From Bacteriovorax sp. BAL6_X (GTDB lineage: Bacteria; Bdellovibrionota; Bacteriovoracia; Bacteriovoracales; Bacteriovoracaceae): DNA of 64,000 bases. The notes beneath the pieces were generated by a model. That model had not been told where the DNA came from, made no database searches, and was given only the letters and a program-made list of their open reading frames with translations. The stretch spans positions 955,198 through 1,019,197 of the forward strand of contig NZ_AUMC01000010.1 in assembly GCF_000443995.1 (NCBI RefSeq), in the 5' to 3' direction. Below, piece by piece: positions 34,760 through 43,102 of the stretch. Made by a program: the position numbers and the translations under genes. How positions within the stretch are numbered: the first letter of the stretch is position 1; the number at the start of each line of letters is the position of its first letter.

Positions 34760-35659
34760 ATGTCTTACGATATTGAAAATATCAAATCAGAATTTGCCGA
34801 ACATGTTAAAACTTTACAGAATCTGATTAGTGACGAACTTAAGAGAATTGATACAAAAATTAACTTGAATGAAGATATATGGGAAAGAAATGATCATGCC
34901 GGAAACCCTGGGGGTGGTGGAATTACTCGTGCTTTTGAAGGTGAGATCATTGAGAATGCCGGTGTAAACACATCTCTTGTATTTGGAGAAGTTGATCCTA
35001 AGTTTGCAGCAAATATTGGTGGTGATAATAACCAGATGTGGGCAACTGGAATTTCTCTTATTATTCATCCGACAAACCCAAGAGTTCCAACGACTCATGC
35101 GAATTTTCGTATGATTCAGGCCGGATCAAAAATTTGGTTTGGTGGTGGTGCCGACCTTACTCCTTATTTTCCTCATGAAGAAGACTTTGAGTACTTTCAT
35201 AAGGTTTGGAAAGATGCTTGTGAACCATATGGATATTGGGACGATTGGAAAAACCGTTGTGATAAATACTTTGTTAATAAGCACCGTGCAGATGAAATGC
35301 GCGGAGTAGGTGGTTTCTTCTATGATCATTTCTTTTCAGGTGATCCAGAAAAAGACCTCGCTATGTTCAAAGAGATTTCTTCTAACTTTATCAAGTCTTA
35401 TTTCCCACTAGTTGAGAAGAGAATGAATGAGGCCTTTGATGACGAAGATGTGGACTTTCAACTTCATCGCCGCGGGCGCTACGTCGAATTTAATCTACTT
35501 CACGATAGAGGAACTCACTTTGGACTTAAGTCTAATGGCCGTACCGATTCAATACTAATCTCACTTCCAAAGAGAGTGAAGTTCACTTATCGTTATGAGC
35601 CGACAAAGCCAGAGCACAAGAAGATGATGGCATATTATTATCCAAAGGACTGGGTCTAG
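34760..35659 (+). CDS. hemF: Oxygen-dependent coproporphyrinogen III oxidase
   Basis: This 299-residue enzyme performs the aerobic two-step decarboxylation of coproporphyrinogen III to protoporphyrinogen IX in heme synthesis. The family hallmarks are present: GGGITRAFEGEIIENAGVN at the start, ATGISLIIHPTNPRVPTTHANFR in the centre and WFGGGADLTPYFPHEED. RGVGGFFYDHF and the C-terminal RRGRYVEFNLLHDRGTHFGLKSNGRTDSI block follow. Length is normal (about 300) and no signal peptide is present. A TAGGATT ribosome site precedes the ATG. It is divergent from arsC and convergent with a 49-codon ORF. Its presence implies an aerobic organism that makes its own heme. Confidence 0.96.
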   Translation: MSYDIENIKSEFAEHVKTLQNLISDELKRIDTKINLNEDIWERNDHAGNPGGGGITRAFEGEIIENAGVNTSLVFGEVDPKFAANIGGDNNQMWATGISLIIHPTNPRVPTTHANFRMIQAGSKIWFGGGADLTPYFPHEEDFEYFHKVWKDACEPYGYWDDWKNRCDKYFVNKHRADEMRGVGGFFYDHFFSGDPEKDLAMFKEISSNFIKSYFPLVEKRMNEAFDDEDVDFQLHRRGRYVEFNLLHDRGTHFGLKSNGRTDSILISLPKRVKFTYRYEPTKPEHKKMMAYYYPKDWV

Positions 35660-35662
35660 CGA

Positions 35663-35812
35663 TTAGCTGGCCTGGGCCTTAATAAGATCTTCTAAGATCT
35701 CATTGGCATCAATTTCAACTCCATGGGACTTGGCCACAGCTTGAATCTCTTCAAGTTTTTTCTCTAGTTTCGTGATTTCACAAAGTAGACGGTAGCAGTT
35801 GTTAATCATCAT
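35663..35812 (-). CDS. 49-residue coiled-coil small protein
   Basis: This ORF was found by reading the minus strand. It starts at the ATG at 35812 (or the adjacent ATG at 35809), with AAAGGGG six bases upstream, and ends at a TAA at 35663-35665. The product begins MMINNCYRLLCEITK, continues through the charged helix LEKKLEEIQAVAKSHG and ends DLIKAQAS. It looks like a short amphipathic helix-turn-helix with coiled-coil heptads and two Cys. It converges on hemF, with 3 bp between the stops. The ribosome site and codon pattern argue that it is real; the function is unknown. Confidence 0.65.
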   Translation of the reverse strand: MMINNCYRLLCEITKLEKKLEEIQAVAKSHGVEIDANEILEDLIKAQAS

Positions 35813-36009
35813 TAATTACCCCTTTGTTAGAGTTGTTAAATATAAGTTTGGCACATCAAACTATCGGTGTCCATAGGAAAATACTTAATAGTCATAGTTT
35901 TATTTGATTTGATCAATATAATTTATTTTGATTTTACACAGTTTAGGAATTTATGTAATGTGCCAGAGTCCTAATTCGGATGCATTGCAAGAATAGTAAG
36001 AGGTAGAAA

Positions 36010-36243
36010 ATGTCTAAGAGGCTACAAGAATTATTTGAAGAAATAAAAGAGTATTCACCAAAACAATTGAGAACTCTAAGAAATAATCTTAATAACAGAT
36101 TACAAAGTTATAAGAACGACTTTAAAGAACCTAAAGATCTTCAACCTTCACATAAGTTATATGGCCTTGAAGAAGGTGAGTGTCGTGAGCTTCTCGGAGT
36201 TGTTAAAAAAGAATTAATCAAAATGAAATTCTCTGATTTATAG
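36010..36243 (+). CDS. 77-residue charged helical protein
   Basis: This small protein has a good ribosome site (AAGAGGTAGAAA) before the ATG. It is highly charged and almost entirely helical by composition (RLQELFEEIKEYSPKQL, RNNLNNRLQSYKND, CRELLGVVKKELIKM). There is no signal peptide or membrane helix. The pattern is that of a small cytosolic regulator or structural partner; I recognise no family. It lies alone, about 200 bp from the divergent 49-residue gene and about 100 bp before the hemolysin III gene. Confidence 0.72.
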   Translation: MSKRLQELFEEIKEYSPKQLRTLRNNLNNRLQSYKNDFKEPKDLQPSHKLYGLEEGECRELLGVVKKELIKMKFSDL

Positions 36244-36339
36244 AACATGCTCCACAATGAGTGTCCTAACATTGTAATATAAATGTAAAAACTCGGGCCT
36301 TGGCTTTTATTGAACGTCTATGGGAGGTATGCTCCCTAT

Positions 36340-36978
36340 ATGCAAAAAGCCAAGCAAAAGCCCATTCTAAGAGGTTGGTCACATCAGGCCATGTTCTTTA
36401 TCTCACTCGGAGCCTGTTCACTTCTCATTGCCAAAAGTGCTAATACCACTCAGTATATCTCGACTATTATCTATTCTCTAGGACTTCTCATGATGCTTGG
36501 AGTAAGTGCTTTCTATCACAGGATTCACTGGGAGCCTAGGGCACGTGATCTTCTAGGAAGACTTGATCATAGCGCCATATACGTGATGATTGCTGGAACT
36601 TGTACTCCGATAACTCTACTTGTTTTAAATGGGGAGTCTGGTTCAACCTTTCTTATTAGTATTTGGAGTGTTGCGGCCATTGGTATATTAAAATCAATTT
36701 TTTTTCCAAATCTTCCTGAAAAACTTAGTGCAGTCATTTATCTGATTCCGGGGTATATGGTACTTCCTTATGTTTCAGAACTTATTCCAAAACTTGGAAT
36801 GACAAATATTTCGCTTCTAATTGCAGGTGGGATTCTCTATACAATTGGTGCTATCTTTTACGGATTAAAGAAGCCTGGAAGATATGCAAAGTGGTTTGGC
36901 TATCATGAATTATTTCATCTATTCGTTTGTGTGGCAGCGACCTTGCACTTTATGATTATCTATTCGATTGTTGGTTAA
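36340..36978 (+). CDS. Hemolysin III / PAQR family membrane protein (YqfA-like)
   Basis: The frame is open from a TTG at 36310. I prefer the ATG at 36340 (212 residues) because it starts right before the family's PILRGWSHQ motif and has GGGAGG at 36322-36327, although the spacing is long. Seven hydrophobic helices carry the PAQR/CREST hallmarks: the Ser and His of SAFYHRIHW, LDHSAIYVMIAGTCTPI, and the His residues of GYHELFHLFVCVAATLHFM, which bind zinc in this hydrolase-like superfamily. Bacterial members are called hemolysin III but usually act in membrane-lipid or fluidity control. The ribosome site lies in a GGGAG/CTCCC hairpin that could limit translation. Confidence 0.87.
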   Translation: MQKAKQKPILRGWSHQAMFFISLGACSLLIAKSANTTQYISTIIYSLGLLMMLGVSAFYHRIHWEPRARDLLGRLDHSAIYVMIAGTCTPITLLVLNGESGSTFLISIWSVAAIGILKSIFFPNLPEKLSAVIYLIPGYMVLPYVSELIPKLGMTNISLLIAGGILYTIGAIFYGLKKPGRYAKWFGYHELFHLFVCVAATLHFMIIYSIVG

Positions 36979-36996
36979 AGGGTGCCATGCACCTTT
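36977..36996 (+). terminator. Hairpin at the end of the hemolysin III gene
   Basis: AAAGGGTGC (36977-36985) pairs with GCACCTTT (36989-36996) around CAT, with one bulged G. It overlaps the stop codon. It is followed only by a short T-rich stretch, so it is a weak terminator candidate. Confidence 0.45.
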
Positions 36997-37068
36997 GGTT
37001 TCGCATGTGCACATATAGCGATCAATGGCCCTCGTACGATTCGCTAACTTTCCCAATGGCCCTTAGGC

Positions 37069-37095
37069 AACAAAGCCTGCATTTATGCAGGCTTG
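37069..37095. terminator. Hairpin with AGCCTGCA core, likely terminator
   Basis: CAACAAAGCCTGCA pairs with TGCAGGCTTGTTG around a TTTA-type loop, with a single bulged A in about 13 bp. The core resembles the GCCTGC terminators at 25478 and 28749. It lies between the convergent hemolysin III and nfu genes. The T run is poor on both strands. Confidence 0.55.
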
Positions 37096-37135
37096 TTGAA
37101 TATAGATTTCATTTTTAAAGTTTGGGGGCCTAGCA

Positions 37136-37175
37136 CCGCGAACAATAGTTTGCCTTTGGGCAAACAATTTCGCGG
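37136..37175. repeat. Two-tier hairpin next to the nfu stop codon
   Basis: An outer stem, CCGCGAA (37136-37142) with TTCGCGG (37169-37175), contains an inner stem, GTTTGCC (37148-37154) with GGCAAAC (37159-37165), around TTTG. It ends 4 bp from the stop of nfu, the last gene of the suf operon. There is no T run. It may block 3' exonucleases or act as a terminator. Confidence 0.6.
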
Positions 37176-37179
37176 ATGC

Positions 37180-37743
37180 TTACCAATCAGGGGCAATATA
37201 AACATCTATCGCTGGATTGTACTCTGCTCTTAGAGTTGACTTGATGGCCTCAAGTGTTCCTGTCGTTGAAGATGGGCAAGTTCCACATGCACCTTGATAG
37301 CGTACAAGTAGAATATTATCTTCGTAAGAAACAGTTTGAATATCTCCACCATCAGCTTGAAGATATTGTCTAACCGTGCGATCAAGAACGGCCTCAATAT
37401 CTTTTAGATCTTGAGGTAAGTTCTCACGACGCTCTTTTTCTGGATCAAACTCTTCGTATTCTGGGTTATGGTTTGGTAGGTCGTGCTTAATCGTTTCAAT
37501 GATTTTTGGCTCAATATCATCCCAGTCTTCGTAATTGAATTTGGTAACTGTAATAACATTTTCAAAAAAGTGTAGTTGGTCAATTCCACGTATTGTAAAA
37601 AGGTTTACGCCAAGGTTTACCTCTCCACATTCCATAGGAGTTCTAAAAGTTGAAGAACCAGATGCTTTTACATTTTTATTTAAAATGAATTTCAGTGCAT
37701 TTGGATTTGGTGTTGGTTGAATGTCGATTGTTACTTCACTCAT
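37180..37743 (-). CDS. Nfu-type iron-sulfur scaffold/carrier
   Basis: This 187-residue protein has an N-terminal Nfu/NifU-N domain (about 3-90) that begins with the diagnostic IDIQPTPNPNALKF and includes FENVITVTKF. A C-terminal NifU-like thioredoxin-fold domain (about 115-187) carries the cluster-binding CGTC motif in YQGACGTCPSS. Nfu proteins receive Fe-S clusters from the SUF complex and deliver them to targets. It is the last gene of the suf operon, 27 bp after sufS, and probably takes the carrier role usually filled by SufA. A stable two-tier hairpin follows the stop. No SufE, SufU or SufA gene is seen in the operon. Confidence 0.93.
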   Translation of the reverse strand: MSEVTIDIQPTPNPNALKFILNKNVKASGSSTFRTPMECGEVNLGVNLFTIRGIDQLHFFENVITVTKFNYEDWDDIEPKIIETIKHDLPNHNPEYEEFDPEKERRENLPQDLKDIEAVLDRTVRQYLQADGGDIQTVSYEDNILLVRYQGACGTCPSSTTGTLEAIKSTLRAEYNPAIDVYIAPDW

Positions 37744-37770
37744 ATTCTTTACCTTTGTTACCTTAACTTC

Positions 37771-38991
37771 TTATAGGAAGTTAATGGCCTTATGTAGTGC
37801 TTTTATAAAATTATCAATTTCTTCTTTTGTATTATACAACGAGAATGAGGCCCTTGCAGTAGCAGAAATCTCGAACCTTTTCATTAAAGGTTGTGTACAG
37901 TGGTGGCCTGTTCTAATTGCAACACCTTGACGATCTAAAAGTGTTCCAAGATCGTGCGGGTGGGCTCCTTCAATAACAAAGGATAATACCGAAGCTTTTT
38001 CTTTTGCTGTTCCAATTAAGCGAACTTTTTCTACTTCTAAAATTTGCTCAGTAGCATAATCAAGAAGCTCTTTCTCGTAGTTTTTAATTACATCGAGATC
38101 ACAATTTACAATGAAGTCAATTGCCGGCTTGAGTCCGATACCTCCTGCTATATGAGGAGTACCAGCTTCAAATTTGTGTGGGAGATCGTTGTACGTAGTC
38201 TTTTCAATTGTTACAACATCGATCATGTCACCTCCTCCTTGATATGGAGGCATTGATTCAAGAAGCTTCTCTTTTCCATAAAGAGCACCGATCCCTGTTG
38301 GCCCAAACATCTTGTGAGAAGAGAAGGCAAGGAAATCACAATTTAGGTCTTGAACATCAATTTTTTCATGAGCAATTGACTGAGCAGCATCAACGCAGAA
38401 GTAAGCTCCTTTATCGTGTGCTAACTTGATATACTTTTTGATATTGTTAACAGTTCCAAGGCTGTTTGAAATATGGGCCATTGAAACAAGCTTTACATTA
38501 CCTTCTTCCAGAAGCTTAATATAGGCTTCTTCATTAATATCACCTTCATCCGTAATAGGAATCTCTCTTACTTTTGCACCAATTTTCTCGGCCTGGATTT
38601 GCCAAGGAACAATATTCGAGTGGTGCTCCATTGTAGAGATTAGGATGACATCATCCTTCTTCAAGTAGTGAGGAACGAAAGAACTTGCAACTAAGTTTAA
38701 GCTGTCTGTTGTTCCTTTTGTGAAGATGATCTCACATCTCGAATTCGCGTTAATTAGAGACTGTATTGCATCACGAGTTTCTTCATACTTAATTGTTCCA
38801 AATTCACTTAGGTAGTGAACACCTCTGTGAATATTGGCCACATTATGTGTGTAGTGATCATTCAGAGCATTGATTACATTGATATGTTTAAGAGTAGATG
38901 CGGCATTGTCTAAGTAGATAAGAGGCTTATCGTGAACTCTTCTTTCTAGTTGTGGAAATTGTGCTCTAATAGCGTTAATTTCAAAGGCCAT
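37771..38991 (-). CDS. sufS: Cysteine desulfurase SufS
   Basis: This 406-residue PLP enzyme removes sulfur from cysteine as persulfide for Fe-S assembly. It has the class II desulfurase (SufS/CsdA) motifs: YLDNAAST at 26-33, ATMEHHSNIVPWQ-like STMEHHSN near 118, and the PLP-binding Lys in FSSHKMFGPTGIG near 225. The active Cys lies in RTGHHCTQPLM near 360, on the short loop typical of SufS. Length is normal (about 406). It overlaps sufD by one base (TAATG), so translation is coupled. SufS usually needs a sulfur acceptor (SufE or SufU), which is not in this operon and must be encoded elsewhere or be replaced. Confidence 0.96.
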   Translation of the reverse strand: MAFEINAIRAQFPQLERRVHDKPLIYLDNAASTLKHINVINALNDHYTHNVANIHRGVHYLSEFGTIKYEETRDAIQSLINANSRCEIIFTKGTTDSLNLVASSFVPHYLKKDDVILISTMEHHSNIVPWQIQAEKIGAKVREIPITDEGDINEEAYIKLLEEGNVKLVSMAHISNSLGTVNNIKKYIKLAHDKGAYFCVDAAQSIAHEKIDVQDLNCDFLAFSSHKMFGPTGIGALYGKEKLLESMPPYQGGGDMIDVVTIEKTTYNDLPHKFEAGTPHIAGGIGLKPAIDFIVNCDLDVIKNYEKELLDYATEQILEVEKVRLIGTAKEKASVLSFVIEGAHPHDLGTLLDRQGVAIRTGHHCTQPLMKRFEISATARASFSLYNTKEEIDNFIKALHKAINFL

Positions 38992-40232
38992 TAAGATTCC
39001 TTTTCCATTTCATCAAATGCATTTTTTTCAAATGATTCAAATAGAATTTCACTTAAAAATTTCTCAATCTTCTCATCTTCAATCTTTGTGATTGCATCAG
39101 AACAGAAAGCATGAATAAGAAGCTTCTGAACGCGCTCTTTTGATAGGCCACGTGACTGAAGATAGAAAGCTTCTTCGTCACTCATTTGTCCTACTGTTGC
39201 ACCGTGGGCACATTTTACATCGTCAGCATAAACTTCAAGCTGTGGTCGAGTATCAACGTGTGCTCCTTTGGATAGGAGTAGATTTTTATTTAACTGTTCT
39301 GAATTTACAAGTTGAGCGTCACGACAAACAAGTACTTTTCCTGTAAAAACTCCACGGGCCTTATTATCTAGAACTCCCTTGAAAAGCTGAGAGCTATCAG
39401 TTCTTTCTTTAATATGCGAAATTAGTGAGAAGTTGTCAGTATGTTGATCTCCTCTAAGGGCATATAAACCATCAACACTTGCAGTCGCTCCAATACCATT
39501 TAGGCGAATTCTCATTTCATTACGTGACTTCTTGGCACCTGTTGTAAAAGTAAATGACTTAAAGTGAGCGTCTTTGGCAACGTCAGCATTAACACTACTT
39601 ACATGGAATGCGTTAGCACCATCTGTTTGAACCTTTACGTGACTCACATTTGCGCCATCTGAAACTTTAAAGTTTGAAACAGCGTTTATATTGTAGGCCT
39701 TATCACTTCCCGTAAATAATTCGATAAAGCTTACTTTAGAGAACTGCTCAACGTTTACGTGTATACGAGGAAGGGCGAATTCTCCATCAAAGTCTGAAAT
39801 ATGAACAATTGAGATAATATCATCTACGCTTACGTTCTTAGGAACATTGATTTCAATGATATTTTCAACAGCAGAAGCATTAAGCATGGCAAAGATATCT
39901 GTTTGATCACAATTTGCCTCATTTGCGATAAGCGCCTTTTCTTCTACTGTTACTTCGTCAGGAAAGAATGAGTCAGCTTTCGAGTATTGGCCATTTAGAA
40001 GTACGACTTGATACTTTCCAGCAACCTTAACATTCTTAAGCATTGCTTTTTGTGTCGTTACAGCAAATTTCTCAGGTAATACATCAGTAAGTTTAGTATA
40101 AATCCAGTCTTCCATTTTTGTATGTGGAAGTCCACGGGCCTTAAAATTATCTAAGGCCTCTTTATTTGAGTCAGACTTTGCGTATCCCGCTAGGTCATTT
40201 AAATATTGGTCTGTTAATTCTTGGATATTCAT
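38991..40232 (-). CDS. sufD: Fe-S assembly scaffold subunit SufD
   Basis: This 413-residue protein belongs to the SufB/SufD right-handed beta-helix family. It begins with the SufD-type N-terminal helical region containing the GLPHTKMEDWIYTKL motif (near 29-43). It ends with the shared core blocks HVDTRPQLEVYADDVKCAHGATVGQMSDEEAFYLQSRGL, in which the Cys-Ala-His-Gly segment is conserved. It forms the SufBC2D complex with SufB and SufC in the cytosol, where clusters are built. The order sufB-sufC-sufD-sufS is classical, and the gene lies 15 bp after sufC. Sequence identity with SufB is low outside the core, as usual. Confidence 0.95.
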   Translation of the reverse strand: MNIQELTDQYLNDLAGYAKSDSNKEALDNFKARGLPHTKMEDWIYTKLTDVLPEKFAVTTQKAMLKNVKVAGKYQVVLLNGQYSKADSFFPDEVTVEEKALIANEANCDQTDIFAMLNASAVENIIEINVPKNVSVDDIISIVHISDFDGEFALPRIHVNVEQFSKVSFIELFTGSDKAYNINAVSNFKVSDGANVSHVKVQTDGANAFHVSSVNADVAKDAHFKSFTFTTGAKKSRNEMRIRLNGIGATASVDGLYALRGDQHTDNFSLISHIKERTDSSQLFKGVLDNKARGVFTGKVLVCRDAQLVNSEQLNKNLLLSKGAHVDTRPQLEVYADDVKCAHGATVGQMSDEEAFYLQSRGLSKERVQKLLIHAFCSDAITKIEDEKIEKFLSEILFESFEKNAFDEMEKES

Positions 40233-40247
40233 TATTAATCCTAATCC

Positions 40248-41006
40248 TTATTTTGTTAACCAGTCGTAACCTTTTTCTTCAAGCTCAAGTGCAAGCTCTT
40301 TACCACCTGACTTGATAATTTTTCCGCCACTAAGTACGTGAACATAGTCTGGAACAATATAGTCAAGAAGTCTTTGGTAGTGAGTTACAAGAACGATACC
40401 ATTGTATTTAGACTTGATAGCATTAACACCTTTTGCAACAATTTTAAGAGCGTCGATATCTAGACCTGAATCCGTCTCATCAAGAAGAGCAATCTTTGGA
40501 TTTAGAACCGCCATTTGAAGGATTTCATTCTTTTTCTTTTCTCCACCAGAAAAGCCAGTGTTTACTGGACGGTCTAGGAATTCTTCTCTCATCTCTAGTA
40601 GCTCTAGTTTTGGTTTAAGAAATTCTCTGAATTCTTCTTTCTTCATTTCTGCAGCACCCTGAGATTTGGATACTTCGTTAAATGATTCAAGAAGAAAGTC
40701 AATATTTGATACACCTGGAACTTCAATAGGATATTGAAAACCTAGGAAGATTCCATTCTTTGCCCTTTCATCTGGCTCAAGTTCTAGTAGGTCTGTTTGC
40801 TTTCCATTTATATTGTAATCAATAGATCCACTTGTTACCTCAAATGATGGGTGACCAGCGATTACTTTTGATAGAGTACTTTTTCCTGAACCATTAGGTC
40901 CCATGATTGCGTGAACTTCACCTGGTTTAACTTCGATAGAAATTCCTTTTAGAATTTCTTTTTCTTCAACTCTTGCGTGAACATCTTTAACTGTAAGTAA
41001 ACTCAT
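40248..41006 (-). CDS. sufC: Fe-S assembly ATPase SufC
   Basis: This 252-residue ABC-type ATPase lacks membrane domains. It has a Walker A (GPNGSGKST, near 35-43), a Q-loop region (LGFQYPIEVPG) and the SufC-type signature GFSGGEKKKNEI (near 150). The Walker B (ALLDETDSGLD) and the H-loop (LVTHYQRLL) follow. The KKKNE and DETDSGLDID variants are specific to SufC. It powers conformational change in the SufBC2D complex. It is the third gene of the operon, 27 bp after sufB, with length typical of the family (about 250). Confidence 0.97.
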   Translation of the reverse strand: MSLLTVKDVHARVEEKEILKGISIEVKPGEVHAIMGPNGSGKSTLSKVIAGHPSFEVTSGSIDYNINGKQTDLLELEPDERAKNGIFLGFQYPIEVPGVSNIDFLLESFNEVSKSQGAAEMKKEEFREFLKPKLELLEMREEFLDRPVNTGFSGGEKKKNEILQMAVLNPKIALLDETDSGLDIDALKIVAKGVNAIKSKYNGIVLVTHYQRLLDYIVPDYVHVLSGGKIIKSGGKELALELEEKGYDWLTK

Positions 41007-41033
41007 TTTTTTCCCTTTATATTAATCTAAATT

Positions 41034-42467
41034 TTATCCGATTGAATTTTCTAATTTCATCTCAATTAACTTTACTGCTTCAACAGAGAATTCTAGTGGA
41101 AGCTCTTTAAAAACTTCACTACAGAAGCCATTTACAATCATTGAGATACATTTTTCCATGTCCATTCCACGTTGCTGTAGGTAGAAAAGCTGATCTTCAG
41201 AAATCTTTGAAGTCGACGCCTCGTGCTCAACAGTTGCCGTATTATTCTTAACGTCAATATATGGGAATGTATTTGCAGAACACTTAGAACCAACAAGCAT
41301 TGAGTCACATTGAGAGTAGTTTTTAGCTCCAATTGCTGAAGGCATTACCTTAACAAGTCCACGGTAATTATTTTCGGAAGCTTCTGCAGAGATACCTTTC
41401 GAAATAATAGTCGATTTTGTGTTTTTTCCGATGTGAACCATTTTTGTTCCAGTATCGGCCTGCATTTTATTATTTGTTAGTGCTACTGAGTAGAAAGCAC
41501 CTTGTGAGTTTTCACCTATTAAGTTACATGAAGGATACTTCCAAGTGATGGCCGAGCCGGCCTCAACCTGTGTCCACGAAATCTTTGAATTCTTTCCAAG
41601 GCAGTTACCACGTTTTGTTACGAAGTTGTAAATCCCGCCTTTTCCTTGCTCATCTCCGGCATACCAGTTTTGAACTGTTGAGTATTTAATTTCTGCATCA
41701 TCAAGAGCAATTAACTCAACGATGGCCGCGTGAAGTTGGTTTTCATCTCTTTGAGGAGCAGTACAACCCTCAAGATAATTCACGTAACTACCTTTATCGG
41801 CAACAACAAGAGTTCTTTCGAATTGTCCTGTCTCTTTCGCATTAATTCTAAAGTATGTTGAAAGATCCATTGGGCAAGTTACACCCTCAGGGATGTAAAC
41901 GAATGAACCATCTGAGAATACTGCCGCATTTAGTGCTGCATAGAAATTGTCTGCAGGAGGCACAACCGTTCCTAGATACTTCTTAACTAGTTCTGGGTGC
42001 TCTTGTACTGCTTCTGAAATTGAGCAGAAAATAACCCCAACTTTTTCTAACTCTTCTTTATATGTTGTCCCTACAGAAACTGAATCAAATACTGCATCTA
42101 CAGCAACACCTGAAATTCTTTTTTGTTCTGATAGAGGAATTCCTAGCTTTTCAAAAGTCGCTAAAAGCTCTGGGTCTAGATCATCAAGGCTCTTAGGTGC
42201 ACTCTCTGTCGACTTTGGGGCCGCATAATAATACAGGTCCTCAAAATCAATCGCTGGGATTTCTAGTTTTGCCCAATTTGGCATTGGCATTTGTTTCCAA
42301 AGACGAAATGCCTTTAGACGATATTCAAGTAACCATTCAGGCTCATTCTTCTTTGCTGAAATCATCCTCACGATGTCTTCATTTAAACCCTTTGGGAACT
42401 CTTGAGTTTCAATGTCTGTAAAGAAGCCATACTTATATTCTGACTTTGTTAATTGTGTATCACTCAT
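41034..42467 (-). CDS. sufB: Fe-S assembly scaffold SufB
   Basis: This 477-residue scaffold protein matches the usual SufB length (about 480). It has the family blocks [18 protein letters not shown] at the start, a [28 protein letters not shown] segment in the middle and EGCTAPQ with the conserved Cys near 240. [21 protein letters not shown] and the C-terminal [22 protein letters not shown] segment complete the set. The sequence lies in the cytosol and builds 4Fe-4S clusters with SufC and SufD. Its ATG overlaps the end of the Rrf2 regulator gene by 8 bp, so regulator and scaffold are translationally coupled. Confidence 0.97.
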   Translation of the reverse strand: MSDTQLTKSEYKYGFFTDIETQEFPKGLNEDIVRMISAKKNEPEWLLEYRLKAFRLWKQMPMPNWAKLEIPAIDFEDLYYYAAPKSTESAPKSLDDLDPELLATFEKLGIPLSEQKRISGVAVDAVFDSVSVGTTYKEELEKVGVIFCSISEAVQEHPELVKKYLGTVVPPADNFYAALNAAVFSDGSFVYIPEGVTCPMDLSTYFRINAKETGQFERTLVVADKGSYVNYLEGCTAPQRDENQLHAAIVELIALDDAEIKYSTVQNWYAGDEQGKGGIYNFVTKRGNCLGKNSKISWTQVEAGSAITWKYPSCNLIGENSQGAFYSVALTNNKMQADTGTKMVHIGKNTKSTIISKGISAEASENNYRGLVKVMPSAIGAKNYSQCDSMLVGSKCSANTFPYIDVKNNTATVEHEASTSKISEDQLFYLQQRGMDMEKCISMIVNGFCSEVFKELPLEFSVEAVKLIEMKLENSIG

Positions 42468-42894
42468 GTGTGAATCCTGCCTTATTTATTAATAACTCTT
42501 CAAGCGACAATTTAATCAGCTGGTGATTAACGTGAGAGTTAAGCTTTTCTATTGGTGTAATTAATTCGCAATTTAAATATTTCGTACATTTGCCCTTAAG
42601 AGCATCGCAATCAGACTCTGTAATCTTTCCCTCAATCGAGTTACTTATTTCAAAGAGATTGATTTCAGATAGGGGACGGCTAAGGTAGTAGCCTCCTTTT
42701 ATACCTTTAATCGATGAGAGAACTCCGTATCCATTTAGCTTTTGCATAACTTTAGATACTGGGTCAAAAGGCATCTTGTGTATGTCACAGATTTCTCTGG
42801 CCGAGGTCAGGTTTTCGGCACATGTGTGTCCGTGCTCTTGCATATGCTTTAGAGCTGTTAGGGCATATTCTGTTTTTTTACTTACTTTAAACAT
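42460..42894 (-). CDS. Rrf2-family Fe-S-sensing regulator of the suf operon
   Basis: I use the ATG at 42894 (144 residues). The in-frame GTG at 42903 sits only one or two bases from the AGGTG ribosome site, which is correctly spaced for the ATG. The Rrf2 winged helix is clear: [17 protein letters not shown], the wing segment [16 protein letters not shown] and the dimer helix after it. Three Cys near residues 96, 103 and 109 (spacing C-x6-C-x5-C) occupy the IscR/SufR cluster-binding position. A fourth ligand such as His may come from elsewhere. It is the first gene of the operon and probably represses it when clusters are plentiful. Palindromes upstream are candidate operators. Confidence 0.92.
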   Translation of the reverse strand: MFKVSKKTEYALTALKHMQEHGHTCAENLTSAREICDIHKMPFDPVSKVMQKLNGYGVLSSIKGIKGGYYLSRPLSEINLFEISNSIEGKITESDCDALKGKCTKYLNCELITPIEKLNSHVNHQLIKLSLEELLINKAGFTHE

Positions 42895-42924
42895 GCTTAA
42901 CACACCTATATTATGACGAGTAAA

Positions 42925-42937
42925 ATACCTTAGGTAT
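42925..42937. promoter_or_regulatory. Palindromic candidate operator upstream of the suf operon
   Basis: ATACCT-T-AGGTAT is a perfect 13-bp palindrome 30 bp before the regulator start. On the suf strand it lies just upstream of a possible -10 (CATAAT, 42915-42910), so bound protein would cover the -35/spacer region. Autorepression by the adjacent Rrf2 protein is inferred. Confidence 0.6.
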
Positions 42938-42953
42938 CGCCTTTTATTAATAA

Positions 42954-42982
42954 TTTACGTTATGTCTTTTAAATAACGTAAA
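42954..42982. promoter_or_regulatory. Second inverted repeat in the suf / rhomboid intergenic region
   Basis: TTTACGTTA (42954-42962) and TAACGTAAA (42974-42982) form a perfect 9-bp inverted repeat with an 11-bp spacer, a layout fit for a dimeric regulator bound on one face of the helix. It lies between the divergent suf operon and rhomboid gene and could serve either. Confidence 0.5.
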
Positions 42983-43102
42983 ATAAGTCAAAAAACAACT
43001 TATTTAAGTCTATCTTAGCAAATATATAGGCCGAATCACACCTGAAATACATAATATTTATGTAAGATCGACTTTTATTAAGCTTTGTAGGAAAATGATC
43101 AT

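Noticed and set aside
41947..42228. 93-codon plus-strand ORF opposite sufB
   Set aside because: Antisense shadow of a highly conserved gene; no start signal.
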